From Winslowiella arboricola (GTDB lineage Bacteria; Pseudomonadota; Gammaproteobacteria; Enterobacterales; Enterobacteriaceae): a stretch of 64,000 nt of DNA. Under the pieces are notes generated by a model. That model was not told where the DNA came from and made no database searches. It saw nothing but the letters and a program-made list of their open reading frames with translations. The stretch covers positions 310,001-374,000 of the forward strand of contig NZ_JAODIM010000040.1 in assembly GCF_025527015.1 (NCBI RefSeq), in the 5' to 3' direction. The translations under genes and the position numbers were made by a program. Below are positions 26,301-34,001 of the stretch, piece after piece; the stretch's first letter is position 1, and each line of letters begins with the position of its first letter.

Positions 26301-29300
26301 TGCATTGGCGTTGGTACTGGTGTTGCTGATATTGTTGCTGAAACTGGCGTTAACTGTCCCCCCTGCCTGGATAACAGAACGATAATTGCCGCCAGTCGAC
26401 AGGGTTTCATACTCAGGTGCGCTGGCAAGACGGTAAGTGACATGTGAATCTAAATTATTAACCCGAACCTGGGTATTCGTTACGATCGGCAGTCCAGCAA
26501 AATAGGTCATCCCATGATCTTCATCCAGTTCGTATGTCGCTGGCTGGCCATCAAACTGATAAGTTAAATATGTATTTCGAACACTATTCAACCAGGATGC
26601 ATTATTTAGTGAGCTGCCTCGTAACGTAATCATTTTATCAGCCAGAATGGCGCTGGCCTGGTTATCCAGTGTTGTGGCAGTAATATCTAAGTTACGTCCT
26701 GAGGCAATACGTCCACTACCGCCTGTTGCAGTCACTTCGAGAGTCAAAATTTCCGACAAATAACGTTTCACAGCTCCCAGTTCATTCGGCGCCAGAGTGT
26801 AATATCTAATTTCGTGCTTGCCAGCGCCGTTAGCTTCACTCCCACCACTTTCGCGTGTCCTGAGGTTGTAACCCAGCTCACTTTCATCCAGGTCTCCCAA
26901 ACGGACATCCACGGTAGCCGCACCTGTTCCCTCTGGCACATCAGATGCTTTTTGCGTTGTTGAGGTAACGCTCAATCCTTCCCGCGTATTCAACAAATGC
27001 CCGGTCTTAATTGTTATATCGCCGTTATTGGTCTCAATGGTGCCGGAACTATTGACCACTTCAGTATTGGCATTCCCCGCTGCATCGCGCTGCATCCATA
27101 AGCTATTACCGGCGAGGATATCGCCACGTTGATTCTTAATACTGTTCGCCAGCAGATAGAGATTATTGCCCGCATACAGCAGCGCGGTATTGATAATGCT
27201 GCCCGGCGCCGTCAGCGTCATGGTGCCTTTGGTGCCGGTAAAACCATTGAGAGTGATATTGCCCCGGCTGGTCAGGGAAACATTGCCGCCGCCCTGCAAC
27301 GAGCCGGCACTGTTCATCGCAATCTGACTACCGCTTAGCGCACTGTCGGCGCTGCCAGTGGTCAGCTGACCATTATTGGTCAGCGTGCCGCCAGCGGTTA
27401 ACGTCAGCCCCTGCCCCTGCATAACGCCGCTATTCAGCAAATTGCCATCACTGCTGACCGTCAGGCGATTCCCGGCAGCGATAGTGCCACGGCCGGTAAA
27501 GGCATCTACCAGCTTCAGGGTTGCATCGCCCAGCGCCACCACCAGACCCAGCTGGTCGAATCCGTTGCTGGTCAGCAGCAGATTGCCGCCGCTAAACAGT
27601 TTGCCCGCCGCCTGCTGCGTCACCTGTGCCGCCGTCACATTTAGCTGACTATTGCCCAGCAGCGTACCGCTATTGGTGAGCTGCTGATAATTGACCGCCA
27701 GATTACCGCCCTGCGTGACGCCCTGGTTAGTCAGTGTATTACCGCTCAGCGTGCCCTGCTGTTCCGCCAGTAAGGTGCCGCTGTTAGTCGCATTAGCGGC
27801 ATTCAGAATTAGCGTGGTTGCCTGCAACCAGCCGCTGTTAATCAGTTGCGCGGTGGTCAGCGTCAGCTGACCGCTATTCAGTAATTTACCTTCATTGCGC
27901 GCGCTGCTGGTGGCATCGACCGTCGAGGTCGCCCCGCCCTGAATCAGACCGTAGTTAATCAGGTTCGGCGTGGTGAGATTCACCCCTTGCTGGCTCAGCA
28001 GCGTGCCGGAGGCATTGTTGGTCAGGTTGCCGGTCAGATTTAGCGTCAGGCCATTATCACCCTGTAAGCGGCCACTGTTGGTCAGCACGCCGCTGCCAAT
28101 CTGTAGCGTATCGCCCTGCAAACTTCCCAGGTTGTTTACCGAGGCGGCATTGAGTGTCAGCGTGCCGCCGCTTAACATTGTTTTGTTCTGCTGCTGAGTA
28201 AAACCTCCGCTCAGATCTGCCGTCAGGCTCTCCACACCACTTATTACGCCATCATTATTGAGCGTGCCGCCAGTTAACGTCAGATTTTTGGCGATCCATT
28301 CCCCCTGACTGGTCAGCGCCAGCGCCTGCAATGCGGCATTGCCGCTGGCGCTGATTTTGCTGCCCGACGCCGAGTTCAGGCTGTCACTGAGCACCAGTTG
28401 CAAATCGCCTGCACTCTGGATAGAACCGTTATTATTTAGCTGTTGGGCGTGCAGCAGGATCTGCTGTCCCTGCCAGCTGCCGTTGTTGGTGACGGTGCCG
28501 CCATTTACCGTCAGGGTTCCCTGGGTCAACAGCGTGCCGTTGTTTTCGTTGCGCAGCTCCTGCGCCGGTGCAGCTAACGCCATACGCCCCATCGCAGGCC
28601 GTGCCGTGCCCAGCGTTAGCGCTTGCAGACCGATCAGCGCGCCACGGTTGATGACCTGTGCCGGTGTGATGGTCAGGGTTTTACCCTGCACACTGCCGCT
28701 ATTGGTCAGCGTACCGCCATTTAGCGTGATATCTCCACTGCTAAGCAGCGAACCGCTGTTATCCAGCTTATCGGTCAGTTCAGCATTCAGCGTACTGGTG
28801 GCAAGAGCCGTGCCGCGGTTATCCCACTGGCGGGCAGTGACCTGCAAGCCATCCGCCTGCACCAGACCACGGTTCTCCAGACTATCCGCAGCAATAGTGG
28901 CGTTGCCGCCAGTAAGCAACTGGCCTTCGCTGGCGTTAACCAGCTGGTCGCCCTGCAACCCCAGACTCTCATCCCCCTGCAGCAGGCCGCTATTCACCAG
29001 ATCGCCCTTCAGCGTCAGCGCTTTGCCAATCAGCCAGCCGCGGTTATCGACGGTGGCGGATTCAACGTCAACCGCCTGCTGACCGATAATCTTGCCGCTG
29101 TTATTTAGCGTGCCAGCATGCAGGTCGAGCCGATTTGCCGCCAGCTGTCCGGCGTTATCCAGCTGAGTATGATTTAACTGCATCGTACCGCTCGCCAGCA
29201 TTAACCCTTGCGCGCCAATGTTAAACAGGCGGTTATCCGCCGTCAGTGTCGCGGCGTTAATCTCTCCATCGTTGGTTAGCCGGTCGCCACTCAGATACAT

Positions 29301-31028
29301 AGCGCTGTCGCTGGTCAGCAAACCGCTGTTGGTAAACTGCGGCAGATCGAGCGTCAGATCGCCCGCCGTGTAAATGCTGCCGGTTGTCAGGTTGTCCAGC
29401 TGGTCGCTAAGCAGGCTTAGCGACTGCGTTCCCTGTATCAGACCGCTGTTGCCGATCTCGCGGCTATCCAGTGCAAAGTCATTTGCCAGCAGGGTGCCGT
29501 TATTGACTAACGCCGCCGAACTGATCTGCAACTGTTGATCGCCACTGATCTTGCCGCCCGCCGCGTTGACGATTTTTCCGCTGACCGCCAGTTGCGCGCT
29601 GCCTTTAGCATTTAGCGTGCCGCTCTGTTGCAGGCTGCTGGCCGCAATCTTCAGCTGCTGGCCCGCCAGCATCTCGCCACGGTTATTCAGCGTCTTGCTG
29701 TCGATATCCAGCGTATCCCCCACCAGTTTGCCGCTGTTGGTCAGCTGCTCGCTACGGCTGCTGAGCTGTTTTTTTGCCACCAGCGTACCGCTATTGCTGG
29801 CAGTGGCGGCGTGCAGATCGATATCCGCTCCGGCAGTAAGTTGTCCGGCATTATTCATACTACGCTGCGCATTGACACTAATGTTGCCGGTGGCGTCGGC
29901 GGTGCTGGCTGTATCTACCGTCAGATCACCCGCAGCCAGCTGAATATCAGCACCAGCGGTAAGTTTCGCGTTGCTGAGCCGCACATTTTCGCCGCCACTC
30001 AGCGCGATACTTTTATCACTGACCAGCGTGCCATTTTGCAGCGTGAGATCCTGCTGCGCAGTGACGGTTGCGCCGCCGCTGACTTTGTTATCGCCACTCA
30101 GCGTGACGCTGGCGCCTTTGGCTGTCAGCGTGCCGCTGGTCAGGCTGTTATTCAGCGCCAGTTTGCCACTGGCATCCAGCACCATATCGCCCTGACGGGC
30201 ATTAAGGTTACCAAGGTTGACCCCCACGCCCTTATCGCTGGAGATCAGATGAATACGGTTGGCATACATTCCGCCGAGCGCGCCGGTATCTACCGCGACC
30301 GTCGGCGCAATGCCTTCGCCCGCAATAGCGGTGACGCCGCCATCTGCCGCCACTTTATTGGCGCCAGCAATCACTTTCAGATCTCGGGCATGAATCGCCG
30401 CATTCACTTCAGTGGCGCGGGAGATTATCGATAGCGCGTCACTCTGGCTGGCATCCAGCCCCTGACCTTCAACCGTAATGGTGCCCTTGCTGACGGTCAG
30501 CGCCTGCAAATTGCCGTTGCTGTCAAAAGAGGGTTTGCCGGTGGTTAAGGTGGCGCCAGGCGTATTAATAAAACCACAGCCGCTACAGGTAATGCCATAG
30601 GGGTTGGCGACCATCACGTTGGCGGCTTTACCCGCCACTTCGGTATAACCCTGCAGCTGAGAGCGGTTAGCTCCCACCACTTCGTTGATAATGCCTTTTG
30701 CTTCTTTGCCGGCAGTCAGATTGGTGTTGTTCTGGATCAGGCCGCCCAGCTGTGTTTGCGTCAGCTGGCCGGTGGCGTTATTAAGGATCAACCCCTCTTT
30801 ACCGACGTTGTAATCTTTAAACTGGTTATGGGAAATACCCGCTTTATTCGGCGTGGCGATATTGAGTACCGGCACGCCATTACCCGCTTTGTCCAGCTGC
30901 GTATTGCCATTGACCGGATTAATGCTGGCCGAAATTGCCGGCAGCAGTGGCTGCCAGGCGATTAAGCCGCAAATCAGATAGCTCAGCAGGCGTTGCGGGA
31001 GACGCAGTGGGTGAAGACGATTTTCCAT
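20331..31028 (-). CDS. cdiA: Contact-dependent inhibition exoprotein CdiA (filamentous haemagglutinin-type)
   Basis: This is an intact giant protein of about 3565 residues. A signal peptide (LLSYLICGLIAWQPLLPAISA) and a two-partner secretion domain (about 35-290, with NPYGITCSGCGF near residue 145) direct export through CdiB. Long FHA repeats follow (about 290-1390), then a non-repeat region around 1390-1800 (YFAGLPIVTNTQ, DYRFLGDAAFDTRYVSNTVL) that fits the receptor-binding part, a second repeat block (about 1830-2750) and an alanine-glycine pretoxin region. VENN at 21045-21056 marks the start of the 241-residue CdiA-CT. The last 115 residues (from TSGLSSLTKEQ), with NNDPRFPASAGFQKM and IHYQYNSNTGKAYDMKI, are the toxin; a small RNase fold is my guess only. 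The start at 31028 (MENRL) has AAAAGG 8 bases upstream. It delivers the toxin to touching neighbours. Confidence 0.92.
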   Translation of the reverse strand: MENRLHPLRLPQRLLSYLICGLIAWQPLLPAISASINPVNGNTQLDKAGNGVPVLNIATPNKAGISHNQFKDYNVGKEGLILNNATGQLTQTQLGGLIQNNTNLTAGKEAKGIINEVVGANRSQLQGYTEVAGKAANVMVANPYGITCSGCGFINTPGATLTTGKPSFDSNGNLQALTVSKGTITVEGQGLDASQSDALSIISRATEVNAAIHARDLKVIAGANKVAADGGVTAIAGEGIAPTVAVDTGALGGMYANRIHLISSDKGVGVNLGNLNARQGDMVLDASGKLALNNSLTSGTLTAKGASVTLSGDNKVSGGATVTAQQDLTLQNGTLVSDKSIALSGGENVRLSNAKLTAGADIQLAAGDLTVDTASTADATGNISVNAQRSMNNAGQLTAGADIDLHAATASNSGTLVAKKQLSSRSEQLTNSGKLVGDTLDIDSKTLNNRGEMLAGQQLKIAASSLQQSGTLNAKGSAQLAVSGKIVNAAGGKISGDQQLQISSAALVNNGTLLANDFALDSREIGNSGLIQGTQSLSLLSDQLDNLTTGSIYTAGDLTLDLPQFTNSGLLTSDSAMYLSGDRLTNDGEINAATLTADNRLFNIGAQGLMLASGTMQLNHTQLDNAGQLAANRLDLHAGTLNNSGKIIGQQAVDVESATVDNRGWLIGKALTLKGDLVNSGLLQGDESLGLQGDQLVNASEGQLLTGGNATIAADSLENRGLVQADGLQVTARQWDNRGTALATSTLNAELTDKLDNSGSLLSSGDITLNGGTLTNSGSVQGKTLTITPAQVINRGALIGLQALTLGTARPAMGRMALAAPAQELRNENNGTLLTQGTLTVNGGTVTNNGSWQGQQILLHAQQLNNNGSIQSAGDLQLVLSDSLNSASGSKISASGNAALQALALTSQGEWIAKNLTLTGGTLNNDGVISGVESLTADLSGGFTQQQNKTMLSGGTLTLNAASVNNLGSLQGDTLQIGSGVLTNSGRLQGDNGLTLNLTGNLTNNASGTLLSQQGVNLTTPNLINYGLIQGGATSTVDATSSARNEGKLLNSGQLTLTTAQLINSGWLQATTLILNAANATNSGTLLAEQQGTLSGNTLTNQGVTQGGNLAVNYQQLTNSGTLLGNSQLNVTAAQVTQQAAGKLFSGGNLLLTSNGFDQLGLVVALGDATLKLVDAFTGRGTIAAGNRLTVSSDGNLLNSGVMQGQGLTLTAGGTLTNNGQLTTGSADSALSGSQIAMNSAGSLQGGGNVSLTSRGNITLNGFTGTKGTMTLTAPGSIINTALLYAGNNLYLLANSIKNQRGDILAGNSLWMQRDAAGNANTEVVNSSGTIETNNGDITIKTGHLLNTREGLSVTSTTQKASDVPEGTGAATVDVRLGDLDESELGYNLRTRESGGSEANGAGKHEIRYYTLAPNELGAVKRYLSEILTLEVTATGGSGRIASGRNLDITATTLDNQASAILADKMITLRGSSLNNASWLNSVRNTYLTYQFDGQPATYELDEDHGMTYFAGLPIVTNTQVRVNNLDSHVTYRLASAPEYETLSTGGNYRSVIQAGGTVNASFSNNISNTSTNANAGGISNILAAPSLNTLSQAGISGAQQKQALSGSDKVTIDSPQWHDQLQDALQIISGGDPLANSGTSGNLQGKSVDTSAYPLPTSNSGYFVTSGDPKSPYLITVNPKLNGLGELDQNLYGDLYKLLGQQPTGASQETRSQYTDEKQFLGSAYLLDRLQLNPEYDYRFLGDAAFDTRYVSNTVLNQTGSRYLNGLGSELDQMRYLMDNAAAAQQSLGLEFGVSLTAVQVGALDHSIIWWEASTVNGETVMVPKVYLSTKDVAINNGSVIAGNNVVLEAGVVTNNGSTLIAANDLTVDSQNSVSNLNDALVKAGGNLQLSALGDINNIGSAISGKMVALESTNGSINNITKATQWQFNSSEESGEKVGLSHTWLGNSAAITSLDSLTLNAGKDIAITGAEIKAGGDLQMNASGDIAITANTINDTQSQSGFAYNARKQVQSSSSTDIRHEGSTVTAGGNLGISAGNNLTASASAVDAGKNASLTAGNDLNLQAKTTQQASSKGNAESHASGLDRATLTSGGDLTLKAGRDLTSQAAAMAAEGDVALQGGRDINLQAVATTSGSSYYSGNKTEIDQSVRQQGTEIASGGDTTLQAGRDISSAATQVTAQQDIAVKAGGDINLTTANESDYHFDEETTVKKRLFSKTTTHTIAEDYQTTEKGTQLSGKSIAIKAQNDITLTGASVAGETAVTLDAGNNLNIEAATQTESTYRLHEVTKSGLMSGGGLGITIGKQSAKGEYSGAQVTQSDSRSMVGAAGGNVTLSAGNNLVIKGSDVIAGRAANDTQGATGNINAAAQNIAILAGQDQVRESYTQEAKSSGIGLSLSVTALDSLRNIRDALQSSGSVYQQVKAVGNELGAASLDNPSGFSLTYNKSSSNASQASESLYQSGSTLSAGGDVRLTAVAGKANASAGNILLEGGSIVAGGIASLQASGDIAIITSSDSQKVTSNSQSKAMSLTSSPSLGALARMGGNSPNNGDPGVPFGLQKQQENSDGAYLTQHASSITGNAVSLTSSDGDITLAGSTLTGVQGVNITAANGNVNIISGDNQQLTSSSGSSTTLGELGGDGYSGTVGWGNSAWKNVSEGNQQSSVRSGIVSEQGDVHIVGAKDVLLQGADVYAGKSLDIAGRNIELQTAQDNEKSSSNSHSTQYGVTTAVSGYAVSIAQAADKIADARANNSDPRLQAIYAAQAALTALSSVYQNTAAVKVSVSATAGSSHQSQEQQATAQSGTTIKADQDVALKADQDITGKGVQIAGENISLTAGGNIALSSAQDTSSLKSDSGGNKFGVGVGFGLGGSQNGFSIELSASQYSANASGNNLTNHNSQVDASKTLTVTSGENITLNGANLSGNRVEVNAGKNLLIASQQDTSSYNSKQNSSGLNVSICVPPICLGAPVQGSASTSGGKLYNDYASVQQQSGIAAGDAGYGIYVGNHTQLDGAVISSTASADKNHLSTGTLGWTDIDNHAAQAGKGYGVSVSSESMPVATLGQAGSDATSTTYSAVSAGTIDIRNPDAQQQDVASLSRDTANASNALNNDFDAQKLEDKLTIQRELGALGQQAIGLAFDYQKDKAQKAARERLSKEDDGFSALSAEEQQKKIEASPEYQQVNDEYGIGSKNQIVAQAITGALAALAGGNQGGALAAGAAPLLAQTIKQASEGSEAMRVLLHTVVSGLLAKAQGGSVAGGAAGGLVAAVSAEEISQLFFQKSASKLNAEEKQLLATLVTIASAGAGGLAGSADGAAGAASGAFAGKTEVENNYLSQKDITTFTEKYANAKTDEEREQLLADLKKLDAEQQIQALSTGISIADQKDVLADLKALAASPECTAKCQELAAYSISELEPVANNTQLHEDNLKKGILAGVIYALTVEKPASANSTSGLSSLTKEQQQLIRNAETITTAKGIQNPFPRDLNEKVLWNGVKANPSAGETLKGMNNDPRFPASAGFQKMQVTHELPDGSNITIHYQYNSNTGKAYDMKIVTPQANPLQPGPSLKGN

Positions 31029-31040
31029 AACCATTGCCTT

Positions 31041-32711
31041 TTAAAACACCAGAGAAATACGGTAGTAAGCGGTAAGATGATCTGGTGCCAGCCAGTCGGG
31101 ATACTTCACCGGGATACCAAGGGTAAATTGGGTTGCCACATAGCGATTGGTGGTGCCCAGACCGATAGCGCTGCCCCATAAGGTGCCGGATGCCCAGGGA
31201 TCATAGTGATCCTGTTGCAGCCAGCCACCATCCACTGCCGCAAGGACGCTGACCTGGCCGATCAGCGGCAAAGTAAACAGGGTGTAATTGATTTCGTTGC
31301 GCAGATAGCCGCCGTTATCGCCGGATAGATACTGCTCTTTAAAACCGCGTACGGAACTTTCGCCACCCAGCGTTAAGCGCTCGCTGCCGTACAGCCGATC
31401 CGGTGACCACTGGCCATACAGACTGCTTAACAGCCAGAGATCCTGCGCCAGCGGGCGCTGAAAACTGGCGCTCAGGCTCCATTTACGGAACTGTGCTTTG
31501 GGCAGGTCGGCGGTTTTATCGCCGTCGTTTTCGGCGTTAAACCAGCTGACACCGCGACTGAGGGTCGGGTTAAAGGTGGCGACACCGCCCGCCAGTTTTT
31601 GCGTATGGTTAATGCCGAATTGCAGACTGGTAAGTTTACGGCTGCTGCTTCGCAACAGGGCATCATTCAGCCAGTTGCGACTGATATGGTGGCTGATACC
31701 GGTCATCACGCCGGTCTTCATATCACCGTTACGAAACACCACCCAGTTGCCGGTCAGGCGATGAACCTGACTGTCACCATGGGAGTACCACGCAAAGCCC
31801 TGATTCTCGAAGGTGTTGCGATAGTCACTGCGGCTATAGCTGTAGTCCAGTAAGCCATAGCCCCAGGGAATACTGACGCCAGTTTGCAGATTGCTGGCAT
31901 CACCAGCGCTGGAAAAGTCGCTGCTGCGTCCGCCGCTGATAAACCATTTATCGGCCAGACCAAGCGGATTATTCGCCACCAGCGAGGCATTTAGCTGGCC
32001 AACACCGGTACTTTTCTGGCCGCTATTATCGAAACCGACGGATGCAGTTAACGGAAATTCTGGCGTTGCCGTCAGGTTAACAATCGAGTAGCCCGCCTGA
32101 TCGGCCGGTAAAATTTCTATCTGTGCGGGCTGGCTGCGCAGGCGATTAATCTGTTCCATTCCCTGCTCAATATCGCGCAGATTAAGCACCTTGCCTTCCA
32201 GACCGGGGAAAGCCATGTACAACTGGCGCGATGGCACATTATCCATCACGATCTTTTGCAATTTTCCTTCCAGCACCGGGATATGCAGCTCACCAGAACT
32301 GAGATCCTGCTCGATCAAAAAAGCCCGACTGGTGACATAGCCACGACTGATATACCAGTCGGAAATTTGCGCCACTATTTGACTTATTTTTGTGATACCC
32401 AGACACTGATTGATAAACGGACGCGTAATATGTTCACGCGCCGATAATGGTAATAATGTCGCCTGCTCAATCTGAATCGAGTGAATAATAAAGCAGCGTT
32501 GATCATTGCTTTGCTGACGATTGTTTTCGGGTTTTGGCAACATAAAACTGCGGCTAAGTTCTTCACGTTGCTGCTGGTTTTGCTGTAACAGTGAATGCTG
32601 AGTTTGCTGTTGCTGGCCACGCTCAGCGGGCGTCACCGGCGCGGCCCACACCGGCGCGCCAGTCAGCACCATCAGGGCGAGTATGTGTTTCCATACACGG
32701 AAAGTGATCAT
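31041..32711 (-). CDS. cdiB: Two-partner secretion outer-membrane transporter CdiB (ShlB/FhaC family)
   Basis: CdiB is the Omp85-type beta-barrel that exports CdiA. From the ATG at 32711 (MITFRVWKHILALMVLTG, a signal peptide ending near VWA) it has about 556 residues. There is a Gln-rich N-terminal helix linker (ERGQQQQTQHSLLQQNQQQR), a first POTRA domain (CFIIHSIQIEQATLL), a second POTRA (RGYVTSRAFLIEQDLSSGEL) and a barrel with the conserved VRGF motif in SSVRGFKEQYLSGDNGGYL, ending in a C-terminal phenylalanine. The open frame to 32759 adds 16 residues before the signal peptide and is less likely. It lies 13 bases before cdiA and is the first gene of the cdiBAI operon. The promoter should lie in 32712-33005. 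Confidence 0.92.
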   Translation of the reverse strand: MITFRVWKHILALMVLTGAPVWAAPVTPAERGQQQQTQHSLLQQNQQQREELSRSFMLPKPENNRQQSNDQRCFIIHSIQIEQATLLPLSAREHITRPFINQCLGITKISQIVAQISDWYISRGYVTSRAFLIEQDLSSGELHIPVLEGKLQKIVMDNVPSRQLYMAFPGLEGKVLNLRDIEQGMEQINRLRSQPAQIEILPADQAGYSIVNLTATPEFPLTASVGFDNSGQKSTGVGQLNASLVANNPLGLADKWFISGGRSSDFSSAGDASNLQTGVSIPWGYGLLDYSYSRSDYRNTFENQGFAWYSHGDSQVHRLTGNWVVFRNGDMKTGVMTGISHHISRNWLNDALLRSSSRKLTSLQFGINHTQKLAGGVATFNPTLSRGVSWFNAENDGDKTADLPKAQFRKWSLSASFQRPLAQDLWLLSSLYGQWSPDRLYGSERLTLGGESSVRGFKEQYLSGDNGGYLRNEINYTLFTLPLIGQVSVLAAVDGGWLQQDHYDPWASGTLWGSAIGLGTTNRYVATQFTLGIPVKYPDWLAPDHLTAYYRISLVF

Positions 32712-33005
32712 AATAAACAGATAATTCTGATGAACAAACAATGCGCAACAGATTACCATTAATATTTAGAAATACAGTTAACTCATACTAATAAAAAATA
32801 AAATATAATAAATTGCGCTGAAGATAAGCTCAGCGCTAATAACAAAGTCAAATCAGTTATCATAATTAACCAATCAACAGCACACTGCACTGCAGAAATA
32901 AATAAGACTCAAATATCACTTACAATCTCCTGACAGAGCGTAATTTCCATTATCCATATTTATTTAACTATAAAGATAACGCAAATTAACGCTCTTCTTT
33001 CAGCA

Positions 33006-34001
33006 TTAAAACGATAAATCGACGACCACATTATCGCTATAACTTCCCGCAGCGGGGGTGTTCTGGGTGGTCAGTACTTTGGCTGTGTAATTATAGGTGC
33101 GCGTCACGCCATCGGTGCTGGTGGTATTGGCATTGGCACTGCTCTGACGCTCAGTGCCGGTTGGTCCCCAGCGGTCAGTAGTGGAAGTGCCTTTATATAT
33201 TTCGTAGCTAAGCATCGTGCTGCCGTTGGCCATATTACGCACACTGCCAACCGCATGGGATCCATTGCTTAAACCCACGGTATAGGTACTGCCTTTGGTG
33301 CAAATCACACTGATTGACTGCGACACCGTGGAGAAACTGCTGACCAGCGGTGCGCTGCCGAAACTTATATTCGGCGCGGTAATGGTGGTGCAGTCATTGG
33401 TGACCACCATCGTCACGGTAATCGGAATGGTGCCGGAGCCGTTTTGATCCTGACCGGCAAGGCAGAGTAATCCACCCACCCCCAGCCCGGTACAGATCCG
33501 GTAGGTGACCGCCACATTCAGGGTGACGGTATAGGTGCCAGCGGCCACCGGTTGACTGGGCAGCATAGTGCGCAAATAGAGCGGCAGGGCAAAGTTATAG
33601 GTGCCGCCCAGCCCGAGGTTAAGCAGTGAACTGGAGCTGTAAGTAACCGGCGTGGCGCCAATCGTCATCTCTGTTGCGCAGGTGGAGACCGAACAGAGCT
33701 GCACCGGAATATTATCGCTACCGCTATCGCCCGCGCGTTTCATAATGCCACGCGCACTGGCGACATTGGTGGCGGATCCCAGTGCCAGAGTGATGTTATT
33801 AGTGGTCAGCAGTCCGATAATCAGCCCCGATCCGCAGTTAATGTTGGCAGTGGTGGAGGTGGAACTGACGCTGCTACCGGCGGCAAATGACGTCACGGTG
33901 CCAAAGCTGGCGCTCGACGCGGGCAAGCCGCAGGCCGCCTGAGTGCTGGCGGCGAATCCAAGGGCGATCAGCGCGATAAGGGCGGATAAAAGTCGTGTCA
34001 T
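33006..34001 (-). CDS. csuE: Csu-type pilus tip adhesin (two spore coat protein U domains)
   Basis: The 331-residue secreted protein has a signal peptide (LLSALIALIALGFAASTQA) and two SCPU domains of about 150 residues each (second one from NDCTTITAPNISFGSAPLV). It carries several cysteines and ends in DNVVVDLSF, a beta strand typical of a donor-complemented subunit. It is about twice as long as the other subunits and last in the operon, the layout of CsuE, the tip adhesin of archaic chaperone-usher pili in Acinetobacter. The start overlaps the usher stop as ATGA. It would mediate attachment to surfaces. Confidence 0.85.
   Translation of the reverse strand: MTRLLSALIALIALGFAASTQAACGLPASSASFGTVTSFAAGSSVSSTSTTANINCGSGLIIGLLTTNNITLALGSATNVASARGIMKRAGDSGSDNIPVQLCSVSTCATEMTIGATPVTYSSSSLLNLGLGGTYNFALPLYLRTMLPSQPVAAGTYTVTLNVAVTYRICTGLGVGGLLCLAGQDQNGSGTIPITVTMVVTNDCTTITAPNISFGSAPLVSSFSTVSQSISVICTKGSTYTVGLSNGSHAVGSVRNMANGSTMLSYEIYKGTSTTDRWGPTGTERQSSANANTTSTDGVTRTYNYTAKVLTTQNTPAAGSYSDNVVVDLSF

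Noticed and set aside
29628-30434. 268-residue plus-strand frame inside cdiA
   Set aside because: It is antisense to the repetitive cdiA coding sequence, where repeats keep the shadow frame open.
20331-31028. Repeats in cdiA as a CRISPR array or tandem DNA repeats
   Set aside because: The periodic sequence is coding, with degenerate FHA protein repeats and no conserved DNA repeat and spacer pattern.
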